Shown one piece after another: positions 20,851 through 47,206 of a stretch of 64,000 nt of DNA. The notes under the pieces were generated by a model. It had not been told where the DNA came from. It ran no database searches and was given only the letters and a program-made list of their open reading frames with translations. How positions within the stretch are numbered: position 1 is the stretch's first letter; each line of letters starts with the position of its first letter. The DNA lies in NCBI RefSeq assembly GCF_037975245.1, contig NC_092580.1, positions 2,017,501 to 2,081,500 of the forward strand, given 5' to 3'. A program made the translations under genes and the position numbers. The stretch comes from Apostichopus japonicus (taxonomy: Eukaryota > Echinodermata > Holothuroidea > Aspidochirotida > Stichopodidae).

Positions 20851-23374
20851 TGAATTTATCAGTAACTATTTGGTTTTGCAGCTTTCTTCCTTTTCATCCA
20901 TTTCATGCAAAAATAAACACTGATCGTAGAACAGTATAATTATTGTGATAGGGAAATGATGAAACGGAACCGTGGCACACTTATTGAGAGGAAAAGAAAA
21001 TACAGATTAGAGTGCAGTTAACTCTAGCGTATCTGCTGTGTTACAATCATCTATAATTAGCGAGTACAATCAATAACAGTGTGGCCAATCAATAACAGTG
21101 TGGCCAAACAAACATAAAACAAAACTGCACATGCAGTCCCATATGAAGATCTGCGCTGACTATAGGGCACTTAATATATATATATATCTTTCCTTGATTG
21201 TCTGAAATGAGAATCACAAACAATGGATTGATTAGATTAGCGTCTATATTTCCCCCCCCCCCCTTTACCCCACCTCCGGGACGATGACTTGTGCCACGGC
21301 TTCCAATCGTTTCAGTAATGTGTTGAACTAAGCATAGGGCATGAAATTGAACTAAATGATTCGTCGGTTTTAAGCATTAACCTTTAAACTTAAGTACAAC
21401 TCTATCAGTAAGGCCATTCTTTCCTCGTTACATCCGTACTACATCCGGCTCGATCAAATGGTCGAACTGTCACTGTATTTGCTGTGACTCAACATCGTAT
21501 CTTTTAAAACAACCAATGAAAGGTCTGACCGTAGGTGTTTCCTTGATCAGGAAGAATCTATAGTATAACGCAAGATTCAACGTGTTTGCTTTGTTTGGGC
21601 CTACCATAAACATATCAGTGTCCAGTGAGTGGGTGATTTTCTGAAAAGGAAACCGGACCAAATCCTGCCCAGACCACTTTACTTGCACATCCGGGTAACT
21701 TGCACCAACAAATATAGGCGTTCCGAAATGACCACTTTGTCCTTATGACCAGAGTTGCCAGTATGGCGTATTAAACGCCAAAACAAAATGACATATATTG
21801 GAGCGTATTTTGTTTGGTTTTTGATAGCCTCAAGCTAACAATTTAAGAGAAACAGAAGCTGAAATTGTTAACTTTCCCACAAAGAACGTTGATTTCAAAC
21901 ACTTCATATTGTTCAGTCCTATTCAAGGTTGTATAACAGCCTACGCGTCGGTAAAATCATTGGAATTTGTTTTACCTAATTTTAAACATCCCCGGCTCGA
22001 TATCCCATACCAACACCCTACCCACTTCCCTCTCCACAACTTTAATTACGCACTACCAAGCAAACAACACTTGATCACAAACTATACATTGTAATATTGT
22101 TGTCTGAATTATTCTATACTTAAAAACTTGACATCGACGTCATTTGATATGTACTTGATTAGTGAGAAACTGGGTTTAAAGTGTCACTAAAACAAAAGAT
22201 AGGAAAATATACTGAAAATCCTCAACCGCAAAGATGCTTAATTGTAGCCTATAGCTTCTAGCCTATAACTTCTAAATGTGTATAATCAAATGAGCAGGCC
22301 CGATTAAAATCCTGTAAGGTTTATAGATCGCGTGTAAAGTCTATACATTTTGTCATAGGCCCTATGGCATTCCAAGTTATCAATAACAAGAATCTTTAAC
22401 TGCAATTAACCAATTGGAATCAAGAAAAGCGCAAACCACTTTCGATGCCCTTTTTTTTGGTTCTATTCTGGACTTCCAATTCCCCTACATGTTGGGGCTC
22501 CATACACATATCGTAATGCTTGAATGTAAATGCCTTGAATATTATAAAGGCCTACAAGCAGACTACTTTTTGTTTCGGCGCTAAATTTCAGTTCAGTGGT
22601 ATTTGGAAGAACACGCCATGGTTGTGCCAACTAACATTCCCAACCATCACAAATTAATCAAAACCATAACAGTAAGAGTGATTATAAAACAAAACTCAAC
22701 AAATATGAAATATGAAGAACAAATGTACCATTGGATACACCCGTTAAAAAAGGGAAATGAACAAAACTCGACCCGGAAGTTAATTGGTCCTAGTGTTTAT
22801 ATTGGAGTCCTTCTGAGGACAGCATTCAAACTACTACATGAACAAACAGATTTCAGATTAATTTCACCGCATCGTATATCGTACATCCGGAGTATTAATA
22901 AGTTCGCTATATCCGACCAGGTAAGAAATAGGAAGCCACTTATCCTACAATTTCATTTCCTCACGTCCGGCCAACCCCATCTTTAAGCCGTAGGCTAGCC
23001 TACAGTAGGGTACGTATATTTTAACATGTCGGTATGTATATTGTAACGTTTAACCATACAAGCCACTGATAACACTACAGCCCTTCGTATTACTTATAAC
23101 CTCGTGTTAAAATAGTAACACCTTGAAAATATCCGCAATAACACAAAAATGGAAGTTGACTAAGTCATTATATTTTGGAAATCCAATTTAGGTTTATTCA
23201 TGCTGTAAACTGTCAATGACCCTCTTCGTTTCACAATGAACCACTTTGAACACTGAAGGTATGTATATCTCTATACTCTGTAAATATGACGTAGCTTCGG
23301 TGTTACCAAGGGCTCCTGACTAAACTTGTTTCATTTCGATCTCCTTTTTTTCACTTGGCATGAAAGATTAATAA
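20851..23374. other. No gene seen
   Basis: Non-coding. The 128-codon frame at 22603-22986 (+) and the 72-codon frame at 21470-21688 (-) show no recognisable domain and have AT-driven composition. I do not call them genes. Confidence 0.35.
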
Positions 23375-23540
23375 GGGGTTAATCAACGGTCTAGCGTGCG
23401 TTACTCACAGGATTAATGCACGATCGGGGGATAATGCAAGCGATGCACGAGGGCGGAGCCCGAGTGCATCCAGCGATAGCATTAACACCCGGAGTGCATT
23501 AATCATGTGAGTAACGCACGCTAGACCGTTGATTAACCCC
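23375..23540. repeat. 166-bp near-perfect palindrome (hairpin MITE)
   Basis: GGGGTTAATCAACGGTCTAG at 23375 is mirrored by the inverse complement ending CCGTTGATTAACCCC at 23540. Arms of about 48 bp match almost perfectly through GCGTTACTCACAGGATTAAT, and weaker complementarity continues inward. It can form one long hairpin. A diverged half-copy (CGTGCGTTACTCACAGGATTAA) lies at about 24581-24602, which shows a dispersed family. Confidence 0.9.
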
Positions 23541-24295
23541 GTTCATTCATACACTACCATTTGTGTGGGGGAAAAATCATAAAACAAAACATATTTGGTT
23601 ACGTATAACCGAAGATTTATTAAAGTGATGCCCCGTAAGTCGAATTAACGATTAACAACCAGCATAACAATAATGTACATGTGCAATTATAAAGTAATAC
23701 TGAACGATAGTGAATATTATAAAGGAAACGTCTTTGAAAGGCTGTCATTCATAAAAGATGAACCATAATAACTTTTTAACTAATGTTTGGCAATATTGCG
23801 GCCATAAAACTATTTTTGAAAGGTCTCAATAACAAGGAACTACAAACAATTACTAGTTGGCTTCATCATATCAATACCCCACAGCTTCTGGTTCCCATAG
23901 CAACCATTCTAGGGACAAACATGTACGTATGGTATACAGTCATACTGTAACATAGTAGGCCTTGTATTGAACACGTACACTCACTTGAACGTACACACTA
24001 CACAGTGCTTGGCACTGCGGTCGTTTAACTTTAAATTTATAATACTGTGAGCAACATAACGGCCTTGCGAACATTTAATTACGGACAGATACTGGATATA
24101 TTTAAACTCAAAGCATCCACAACTGTTTGGTGTTTTAATACGGATATAACTATGAATTTTGGAAGTAAACATTCACAGGACTTTGGAAAGAACATTTGGA
24201 AAACAGTTTGGACATGTTAGACGTTTCAGCCCTAAAAGCAGCAGTAACGTTAATGTCATTGTTGGAGGCAACAGCTGTGCAGCCTACACTTTGGC

Positions 24296-24487
24296 CTAGA
24301 CTCGAGTGCGGATCCATGTTTTCGCGTCCTTTACCTCTGGTGGCATCTTGCAAGACTTTTGAACAAGATCGTTTCTGTGAATTAAGTCTTTCTCAACCAG
24401 GTTTGCAAATCTTCCATTGTTTTCCTGAGTGTCTACCTCGTCTAAAGTGCGCAAATCGAAGTTCAAATCAAACGTTATATTAGCCAT
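24296..24487 (-). pseudogene. Short fragment possibly from a DUF3504/Crypton-type protein N-terminus
   Basis: A 63-codon minus-strand frame starts MANITFDLNFDLRTLDEVD, then continues NGRFANLVEKDL. The combination of an acidic N-terminus and RFA-x-L-x-E-x-DL resembles the start of tyrosine-recombinase-derived (DUF3504/Crypton-like) proteins abundant in marine invertebrates. The rest of the frame loses the resemblance, and no catalytic domain is present nearby. It could be a lone exon, a relic or chance. Confidence 0.25.
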
Positions 24488-24574
24488 TTTGTGTTTTTGA
24501 TGTATTTCGATAGCTCATCAGGGCAGACGACAAAACATGGTAACATGGTATCAATTGTATTCATCCGCCGGTAA

Positions 24575-24670
24575 TTTTACCGTGCGTTACTCACAGGATT
24601 AACCACGGTCAGCTGACCTGAATGGACCAATAGGATTTAGGAATCTTTACTAAGTATGAATGAACACCAT
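24575..24670. repeat. Diverged copy of the palindromic repeat at 23375-23540
   Basis: Shares CGTGCGTTACTCACAGGATTAA and a TATGAATGAAC-like end with the 23.4-kb hairpin. The second arm is lost or strongly diverged. Confidence 0.6.
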
Positions 24671-25512
24671 TTAATGGGGAGAATGCATAGAGAATTTACG
24701 GACCTCCGCCGAGTTCCATCCTCCTAGAAACTTAAGTCTCTGTCAAAGTCGTATACTCTCCAAGAGTTCTGGCATAAGTAGAATGGAGACAGATAAAGAG
24801 AGGAGTGAAGTCGCTTCTAACACCACCTCCCAGATCATCCCAGTCCTTGAGAAGTGTTTCATTATATCCATCTGTGTAGTAAAGTGTAAAGCAGGGTGCA
24901 GTAAGAAGCTTTCTTGATGTCTTAAAACTGGTGACCATTACTTGACATGACATTCTAGCATATTTGAGAGCAACACTGACAACCTTTAAATTCAGCCACT
25001 AAGGTCAGATGAAAAGGTAACCTCCCCCTCCCCCACCCCTCCATCGAGTCATTTGGGATACAGCAGTCAAGTCAATATATTTAAGAATTCCTTGAAGTTC
25101 CTATTCGTGAGAGTTCTAATCTTGATAAACTTACTTATATATCACAGGGCACCAGTATTGGCAACAAAATACCAATATAAGAACTTTCCAAGAGCGCTTT
25201 CAAAGTTTTTCTGAAATTTCCGATTATTCAGACATTGATATGCGTTCATGTAAGATAATCTCTCAGTCAGAGCAAATCGTCCTGGCATATGCTTGCAGGT
25301 ACTGTAGAACTATGGATAGTCTGTGGATTATTCTCACATGTAAACCATTAGTCGGTATGCTTGTCGTTGACCGGTAAAAATAAATCTTTTACAAAGCAAA
25401 TCCAAAGGAAATGTTTTCATCTTTGTTTCTTCGTAGAGAGAAGCTAAGTAAGGCAGGATCTAAAGATGGAGAGAATGCACACAACAAATAACTTTACACA
25501 CAGTTATTCCAA
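24671..25512. other. No gene seen
   Basis: Non-coding sequence before the DIRS-type element. No exon, RNA or repeat is recognised. Confidence 0.3.
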
Positions 25513-25653
25513 AACTAACTGGTCTGGATATTTACGAGTGACGAGCTTACCTGTCTCCCCACAACCATAGCACCCTCATTCTACCGTGCCTAGAATGTCC
25601 TGGTAACCTTTTAACACTGTGCATCCTCTACGACCGACTCCTCCGGTCACCGC
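25513..25653 (+). repeat. Left inverted terminal repeat of the DIRS-type element
   Basis: The core 25541-25653 matches the inverse complement of 28575-28690 at roughly nine positions in ten. The outer part, TGGATATTTACGAGTGACG, is found inverted at 26029-26064 inside the element. Confidence 0.85.
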
Positions 25654-26028
25654 CCTTCCTTCTCATGAGATCATAGCCCCTCCAAAGTGATCTCTGCCTT
25701 GGAGTCGAGTAGTAGTCCTTCCCGACAACTTAGGAGGATTCCCCCCCCCCCTCCCCGGACTCCGAGCCTAACATCGAATTTCTGACGCTTCCGACGGGAG
25801 CGATAGTACTCCCCGTCCCGGGGGACTACCCTCTACAACCCCGTCCACGTCTGTACCCCTTAGCTCTTACAAGAGAGGACTAAAGTAGCAGAATGAAGGC
25901 TAGTTGGTAGTGGCACCTCCTTTCCTCAGGTCTCTTGGCCTGTGCTGGAAGGTGTTTTGTCCAGTCTGTGCGACTGCTCCTCTGTCCGGCTGTGTTCCAC
26001 CACCCTCGGGGAGGGAGGCGGGAATAGA

Positions 26029-26124
26029 GACAGGCAAGCTCATCACTCGTAAATATCCAAACCAATAAGTTTTTGAATATTTACTTCGTTCCTCGCTAAC
26101 CTGTCTCCCCACAACCTTAGCACC
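26029..26124. repeat. DIRS-like internal complementary region
   Basis: The first half (26029-26064) is the inverse complement of the left outer end (about 25519-25556). The second half (26082-26124, ACTTCGTTCCTCGCTAACC onward) equals the inverse complement of the right outer end (28690-28650). The two meet near 26065-26081, as expected for the circular-junction template that DIRS elements use. Confidence 0.75.
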
Positions 26125-26277
26125 GAGTGACACTGCCCGATGGTGGCAGGCCCGAGGGGTGGGACCTAGTACCCGCCGGACCTCGTATCTCCGCGCTTCA
26201 AAATGCCGCCTCGGCCTGTAAAGAGTATGAAGGTAACAGGCGACAAACGTTGTTGGTGTCCGCCAAGCTGCTGTCTT

Positions 26278-26544
26278 CTATTGGAACTCCTGCATTAAGA
26301 GTTGTAGGATTTCCCCGAACCATGGTCTGCGAGGCCAGAATGGGGCTATCACTATGGCTCTCCCCCTGGAGTGTCGGATCTTTCTCAGCACCTGGCGGAT
26401 CATGCAGAGCGGCGGAAAGGCGTAGGCTTCCAGGCAATCCCATGGGAATGACATGGCGTCGATTTGGTGCGCCCTGGGGTGAAACCACATGGAGCAGAAG
26501 ATCTGAAGTTTGGCGTTCTTCGACGTCGCAAACAGGTCCCCAAC
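26278..26544 (-). pseudogene. DIRS-type Pol remnant: C-terminal end of the RNase H region
   Basis: A continuous minus-strand frame from about 26544 to a TAG at 26278-26280 carries GDLFATSKNAKLQIFCS, DAMSFPWD, AYAFPPLCMIRQVLRKIR and IAPFWPRRPWFGEILQLL. The D-LFA start, Y-AFPP and IAP-WPRQPWF signatures characterise the segment after RNase H in DIRS and related retroelements. The upstream RT and the RNase H catalytic residues are missing. The sequence just before it (26550-26690) does not align, so a deletion joins this segment to gag. Confidence 0.85.
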
Positions 26545-26689
26545 GGCGGTCTAGCGGAGAAGCGGTCGCTGTCCCGTCAAGTCGTTAGGCCTCTACCTGT
26601 GCCTCTCGTTCCACATGGACGGAGTGGTCGACTGGTTGTTCCTCGTCCCCTGCCCCGCGGGGCCCCTCTTGCGGTTGTTCTGAGAGAAG

Positions 26690-27090
26690 TTCCTTCCACC
26701 GATGGCCAGCGGATGAAGGATATAACATTATCCCTTCTGGCCTTCACTGATCGTGTGGCGACTCGGTCAAATTGGTCTCACAAGCGGACCCAGGAATAGC
26801 AATAGCTGTCCAGCTTCATTTCTGGAAACATGGTTGTCGTCTTGAGGAAGCTGTTAATGGTGCCTCATCAGTACCTTCGCGGTAAGCATGAGGACAGAGG
26901 TAAACTTCATCCCTGCACGTGCTGTTACGTCCACGTCGACCAGTAGCTCCTCTAATTTCTTCTGATTTGGGTTTCTGAAAATATGCAAGATGAAGACCCC
27001 TGTTCCGATCTTAATTTTTCTTTAGCCTCCTGCGGGATGGATGGGCACTTAAACAGAGCATTCCAAGCGTCGTCTGATACTCTGATGGAT
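26690..27090 (-). pseudogene. DIRS-type gag-like remnant
   Basis: The conceptual minus-strand frames give AWNALFKCPSIPQEAKEKLR (about 27080-27000), then KKLEELLVDVDVTARAGMKF (about 26975-26915) and RRDNVISFIRW (about 26735-26700). The pattern of a short folded block, a helical segment with LEELLxDxxxTARAGMKxT and a basic RR-x-D end follows the capsid-like ORF1 of DIRS elements. It contains stops and frame changes. The assignment rests on pattern memory only and has no metal-binding knuckle to anchor it. Confidence 0.6.
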
Positions 27091-27994
27091 CGTTCTGCTT
27101 TTGCTACTCATAGATTCCCTGGGGCTTCGGGTGGCATACTCCTATTAGAGTCTATATCCATCCGCTCGATTGTTCTCCTATCTCAGGAAAAGTGCCAAAA
27201 AGCAGCAGGAGAACATTTTTTTTTACCTGTTATCAATCATGATCTAGTTTTTTTTTATGGCTTTCATGTTGAAGAGCATGAATGGAAGTACATGAGGTGA
27301 GAAATTGGGTCAACTGAGGCAATTTTAAACTCCTTTACGCCTCCCAGGAGCAGCGTAGGAAAATTGTTTACTACTGAGTGAAGAGGTTTGTTTACAAGTG
27401 ACGAAAACTTCCGGCTCGGATAACAAAAAATCTGCGCGGTCATGGTACGGAAAATTAATGGTGCCATGAAAGGCCAACTTGTCAGCTCTCCGGTGATGGG
27501 TAGCGTTGAGAAAGTGAAAACTCTATATAGACTTAGAGACCACATTACTTTTGTGATTTAGTGTGTAAGTCAATGGGGCTTTTAATGGGCGTATGCTACC
27601 TTCGGGCAATGAATCAAAAACCAGGGACGAGCCTGGGGAGAATACTCAAGGACACAATGTAAGCAAGTATTGTATAAAACAAACAAATGTTTATATACAA
27701 ACATATATATAAACAATATATATATATATAAACAAATAAACCTAACGAACGAGGGGAAACGAACTAACGCATATAGCGTGTTGACAATTCGCGGAACTGC
27801 TACCTGCTATAGTGTTTGCACAGAAAAAACGGAGCGAACGCCGCTCCACCAAAACAGCCATAATAACCCCTCTAATAAGAAGAAAAGGATACTTATCGTG
27901 CTGCAAACAACTTCAAACTCTTCCAAAAACAAATCTCCGATCCTGGGAAACCAAAAGTGGACGAAATCCGCTCGAAAATAACGATCTAGACACT

Positions 27995-28574
27995 TTAGTA
28001 GTAGTAGTAAGTAGAGTCTCGTTTATCTGACATGCTCAGTGCTTAACCCCTGCAACCTATCACGATCTTGCGCAAGGTTTATTGCTTCCTCGATATTATT
28101 AATGTTAACGTCCTTAAATTGCGACCTCATTTTTCCAAGCAAGGTAGTCACGGGCCTTCCTACTGGTTTAGCAGTATGTCTCAATGCTTCTCTTAAAGCA
28201 ACCTTTGCTGGAGCGTCCTCCTGGAGTCTTGCTACTGTACATGACCGAAAAATCTCAATCTTCTGTGTGCGACTATTGATGACCAAGGTGTTTGGTTGGT
28301 TTCATTGTAGAGCTCATCGTTTGATAACCAAATTGTTATTGGTCCATCTAATGTTGAGAATATTACGAAGTAATCTCCTTTGAAAAGTGTCAATTTTGCG
28401 ATCAAGATCCTTCGTTGTGCCCCGCAATTGTACAAAAAAGATACTCTTTAATAAAGCCTCGAAAATCCTAAGCTATATGTTTCGGCTTATGTTTTTGCTT
28501 TTGAAAATACTTGACAGTGTGTTGAAAGCACCGTTGTTTATACCAATTCTTCTGTTAATATCTTCTTGGTCCCC
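27995..28574 (-). mobile_element. 5'-truncated LINE: end of the RT ORF plus 3' tail
   Basis: Minus-strand frames read DQEDINRRI, LSSIFKSKNISRNI (followed by a stop), DRKIDTFQRRLL, NQTPWSSIVAHRRLRFFGHV and then, after a frame change, RLQEDAPAKVALREALRHTA with LAQDRDRLQGL at the end. This is the region after the RT domain of many endonuclease-type LINEs (the DR-L-xF-RR and RLR-FGHV-RL blocks). The element ends in a (TAC)n-like tail at 28010-27995. At least one stop and one frameshift are present. It is inserted at or next to the inner edge of the right DIRS repeat, so it is younger than that element or arrived with a rearrangement. Confidence 0.85.
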
Positions 28575-28695
28575 AGTGACCGGAGGAGCTGGTTGTAGAG
28601 GGTGCACAGTGTTAAAAGGTTACCAGGACATTCTAGGCACGATAGAATGAGGGTGCTAAGGTTGTGGGGGGACAGGTAAGCGAGGAACGAAGTAA
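28575..28695 (-). repeat. Right inverted terminal repeat of the DIRS-type element
   Basis: The inverse complement matches the left repeat (CACCCTCATTCTATCGTGCC, GAATGTCCTGGTAACC). Its outer end, ACTTCGTTCCTCGCTTACC, is the part copied in the internal complementary region. Confidence 0.85.
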
Positions 28696-29361
28696 ATTAA
28701 AGATAACATGGAGACAGTTGTATTACAATTTCAAGCCCTTGTTGCAAAAAATGTTTAAAATTCAAATACATCATAATGACCACCTCCACATCAAATGCAG
28801 TTTTATCCCTTTCAAACAAGATAATAAAAAATAGATAAAATAGTTCTAATTATGGCAATAGATAAATCATTAAATGTTAATGAGACAGGACAAGGTTCCA
28901 TACACATAATAATTAATACACAGGGTAATTAACATACAATGATAAACAAAAGAAATCTGGACTCAATACCATAAGGGACTACCTCTGATCAAAACGTAAA
29001 CAATCGTTTATGAGTGGACGCTTACTAAAAGTGATAGAAATACAATATATTTTGAATTAAAATGGATAAACAATGTACAATATGTAGAACAGGATGTGGT
29101 TGTAAAAACCGTTAAAATTTACCCAAATTGTGGAAGTTTCTATCTTTATCTTGATGATCAATTGTTACAATTCATTTGTCGGAGAGAATTCTCTACAGAG
29201 TCCAAAGCACATGATTATGTACTAGTAAGAGTACCCTACCCCATATGCCAATGTGAACTCACGCATATCTCTATTCATGTCAAACAAGTACCATAAGTTA
29301 GAATCCCATATTGTCAAAATAGTGGTCATATCGTACCAAACCCAGCTGTAGGATTTTAGAC
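28696..29361. other. No gene seen
   Basis: AT-rich, non-coding, with no repeat recognised. Confidence 0.3.
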
Positions 29362-29605
29362 TTCAGTCTTCTCACTATATAGTCTTCACACTATCAGTTC
29401 ACACTATATAGTCTTCACACTGTATAGTCTTTACACTATATGATCTTTACACTATATGGTCTTCACACTACATAGTCTTTACACTATATGGTCTTCACAC
29501 TACAGTCTTCACACTACATAGTCTTTACACTACATAGTCTTTACACTATATAGTCTTCACACTGTATAGTCTTCACACTGTATAGTCTTCACACTTTCAG
29601 TCTTC
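29362..29605. repeat. Minisatellite, 16-bp unit, about 14 copies
   Basis: The unit ACTATATAGTCTTCAC alternates with CTTTAC, GTATAG and CATAG variants, and a few units are shortened (ACTATCAGTTCAC, ACTACAGTCTTCAC). Confidence 0.9.
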
Positions 29606-32551
29606 CATGAAGGAGATCTGTAGTCCTTAAAAGGGTTATTATTTACTCATTCCCACCCTAAATACCCTAATTTTGAATGCATCAATGCTTAGAATGGTGT
29701 CCGATGAGTAAACAACTCTATCACAAATTAATCTCGGCAATGATTTCAGTTAAATATTTATGGCAACTTCAATTGTAACAAACGCCTCATGGTTTGATTT
29801 TGTGTGGTTTCTCATTCCTTGATATCTGAATTGAACAAACTAATTGGCTCAAAGTTTAATGTGCCAACATCCTTCCTTCCTGCAAGTTTAACACCATGGG
29901 TAAGTAAGTGCAGTGACCCTTATTTACAGATAAAAAGAGTAAGAAGCTTAATGGTATAAATTGGACATACATAGAAAGTTTAAAAACTGAATTCACAGCC
30001 ACAAAAAGCTGGTCTTACTGGGAGTGACATAACAATATCATGCTGTAATTAGCACAATCAGGTGTGAACGTTGAAGTGTAAAGACGTGAACATCGAGAAC
30101 GTCAACTCTATACAAAGTTGAAATAATTATTAGTGAAATAAAAAGTTAAGAAACCTATTCCAGCGTCCATGGGTAGATAAATGTCTTTGATTTGTAATTT
30201 TTTCAATGTTTTAAGCTTGAATTAAAGCACTTGGTTGTAAAGCTGTAAGCCTTGTCATTTTTAAATCACCATTAGCAAAAGTGGAAGAATTTTGTTTACA
30301 ACAATATTGATCACAATTGCTTAGTTGCACGTTTCATACATGACCCCACAAGAGAGAAACTAAATTTCTCTTATCAAGACTTTTCTCGGCAGGATGTTCA
30401 TTGTTTCAATATAGCCTACATCACCTTTACATCAAATGACAAGTGTGGAACTAACAGTGCAGTAATATCTAATGTACAGTATCTTACTTTCCCTAACAAG
30501 GAAACCGTAAACAATCTCTTACACTGCTTACCTCAATATTGCACTAACACTGCAGTCTGTTGCTTCAACAATGGAAGCAATTTACAGTGTTAAAGGTATG
30601 TTGATATTACAAAGCCCTATTGTTCTGTTAATATTACAAAAGCCTATTGTTCATCCATGCCAGTAAAGTGTCAAATCTAAACAAGATCTGAACCTACTGG
30701 AGGTAAAAATTCAGAGCATCCACTGAAATGTACAACCACCCTAAGAAAACATTGGTGAGCGAGAAATAGGTTTGTTACCTTATGTTTACCTTATTTTACA
30801 AATCCACAATAAATTTTCTTCTATTTACTTGAAACGAGAATGAGATATCAACTGATGTTGATGCGAGAAAACACTTAACATTTTTGCAGTGAGCGAACAA
30901 GCAGCATGTCAAACCGAAGCAGTGCTTTTACCACAACAGATATTAACCACAAACATTAAAATTTTGTTAACTCTCTGACGCAACTCTTCCAGTACCAACA
31001 GAACCTGTTTCTTTGTTTAATTCCCTGTAACTGTTCACTATTTGCCATGCGTGGACTGTAGACACATATGCCCAACCACTAAAACCATCAATCATTACTT
31101 TAAAATATGTAATCTCCGAAGGCCTCTCTATCAGAAACTGAATTTAATTTGAAAGAAGATAATTAAGACTCTTCATTACCCAATGTCCTCCCATTCAACT
31201 AGGGATTCCCGCCAATGTACGAAGAGACATATAAAACCTGAATGCCAGGCAATATCTAAACAATAGGCACGAGGGTCAAAGTCTTAATTATCCCTACATT
31301 ACAGCAACAACAATGCATGTCATTTAATCTTTCCAGTGACTTATTTTGGAAATATATGATATAACAGAACAGTCACGTGTTTAGCAAGATACAAGTCACA
31401 ACGGTAGGTGTCTAACACTGTTTAATTTCAAAGTAATATGACAATGTTCACACAATGAGCTCCTACTCCTACTGATCAACTCTCGGTACACGATGCTAGC
31501 TTCCACACAGTCTCGGCACATAAACACAGTTGTTTATTATCACAGGCAGAGACAGGGTAATGCCTTGTGTGTGTTACCTCTGTAATACATCTAGACTACT
31601 GAGTCAGTATCACATATCACCAGCTGCTGCTGCTTCCGTTAAGTTGCATGTTTAGAGCAAAGTAAACTCCCCGTAATGATACATACTAAGGACAACTGCG
31701 ATATACGATACCACAAACAGAGGAAAAACACACCTTGTCCTTCCCTTCTGAGAGCAGCCTCCTAGGCATACTAATGTGTTCGCTCTTGACTACATGTGGC
31801 GGCGACGACGACGTGACAATAAACCTGACGCTTGATTTATGTGGTCGTTTGTCTCGCAGCCGTGGGTTTCTAACTGCTGTTTTCAAAATGGGTACATTAG
31901 TTACACTTCATAAATTATCTGCCAGGCTCAAAATAAAAATTTTCAAAGGAGTAGAAAGTTTCGAAGCATTTTATGACGGATTCAAATTGCCTCGGGAGCT
32001 TTAAAGACAATGTACATGGCAAATAAAATGAATCCACATGTAAACTGCTTCATATGATTGTAAGGCAAATGCTCAACGAACGAGATTACGACGTAAAATT
32101 CAAGACATACAACAAGCACCAGCCACAGTTGGCTGAGCAAAGACAGTGCATTCTAATAAATGTCATTGATAATTAAAAACCTCCCCAAATACGTACTTCA
32201 ACCATAATGCATGGCCATAGACCAAGTTTACCTTACATTAAAACTATTCACAAGTGGGTATCATATCTTGCCTCTGCTATACAAGGCTACATACTTTCCA
32301 CCATTATCTCAGCCAGATCAAGAAAATACTGACCAAGGTTTTTCACACAGTCTTCGATGACAAATTAGCAAGCAGTGCTCTTCCCCCTGCTGGTTCTTCC
32401 GATAAAATACTTGTGAGAAACTGTCACAGTATGGTCTCAAATCTCCAAATTAAATGCAAGCCTGTCAATTAAAGAGAGTGTCAGCCCCCTCAAGATGGTT
32501 GTTTCAACAGAGTTCTTGAGTCGTTAAGACTCTCAAAAGTGTTCTAATAAT
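29606..32551 (-). other. Downstream flank and probable 3' UTR of the Rap1 gene
   Basis: No exon of another gene is recognised between the minisatellite and the Rap1 stop codon. The part next to 32,551 must include the Rap1 3' UTR, but I cannot place its end. An open frame at 31735-32004 (+) lies near the only GC-rich patch (GGCGGCGACGACGACGTG at about 31798) and has no known domain. Confidence 0.4.

Positions 32552-47206
<14,655 letters not shown>

Larger units (their letters stand above)
25513..28695 (-). mobile_element. Internally deleted DIRS-type tyrosine-recombinase retrotransposon
   Basis: Inverted terminal repeats lie at about 25513-25653 and 28575-28695 (shared core CCTGTCTCCCCACAACC, CACCCTCATTCTA and CTAGAATGTCCTGGTAACC). 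At 26029-26124 a joined sequence is complementary to the outer end of one repeat and then repeats the outer end of the other, the arrangement of a DIRS internal complementary region. Between them, on the minus strand, are gag-like (about 27090-26690) and RNase H C-terminal (26544-26278) remnants. RT, methyltransferase and recombinase domains were not found, so the copy is deleted and non-autonomous. A LINE fragment (27995-28574) abuts the right repeat. The GC content is clearly higher than in the flanks. Confidence 0.75.

Noticed and set aside
22603-22986. 127-codon plus-strand open frame
   Set aside because: It is the second longest frame in the window but has no domain, ordinary AT-rich composition and no splice or promoter context. 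It is likely chance.
26127-26588. 153-codon plus-strand frame across the DIRS-type element
   Set aside because: It is antisense to the recognised RNase H-region remnant. The minus strand carries the conserved residues.
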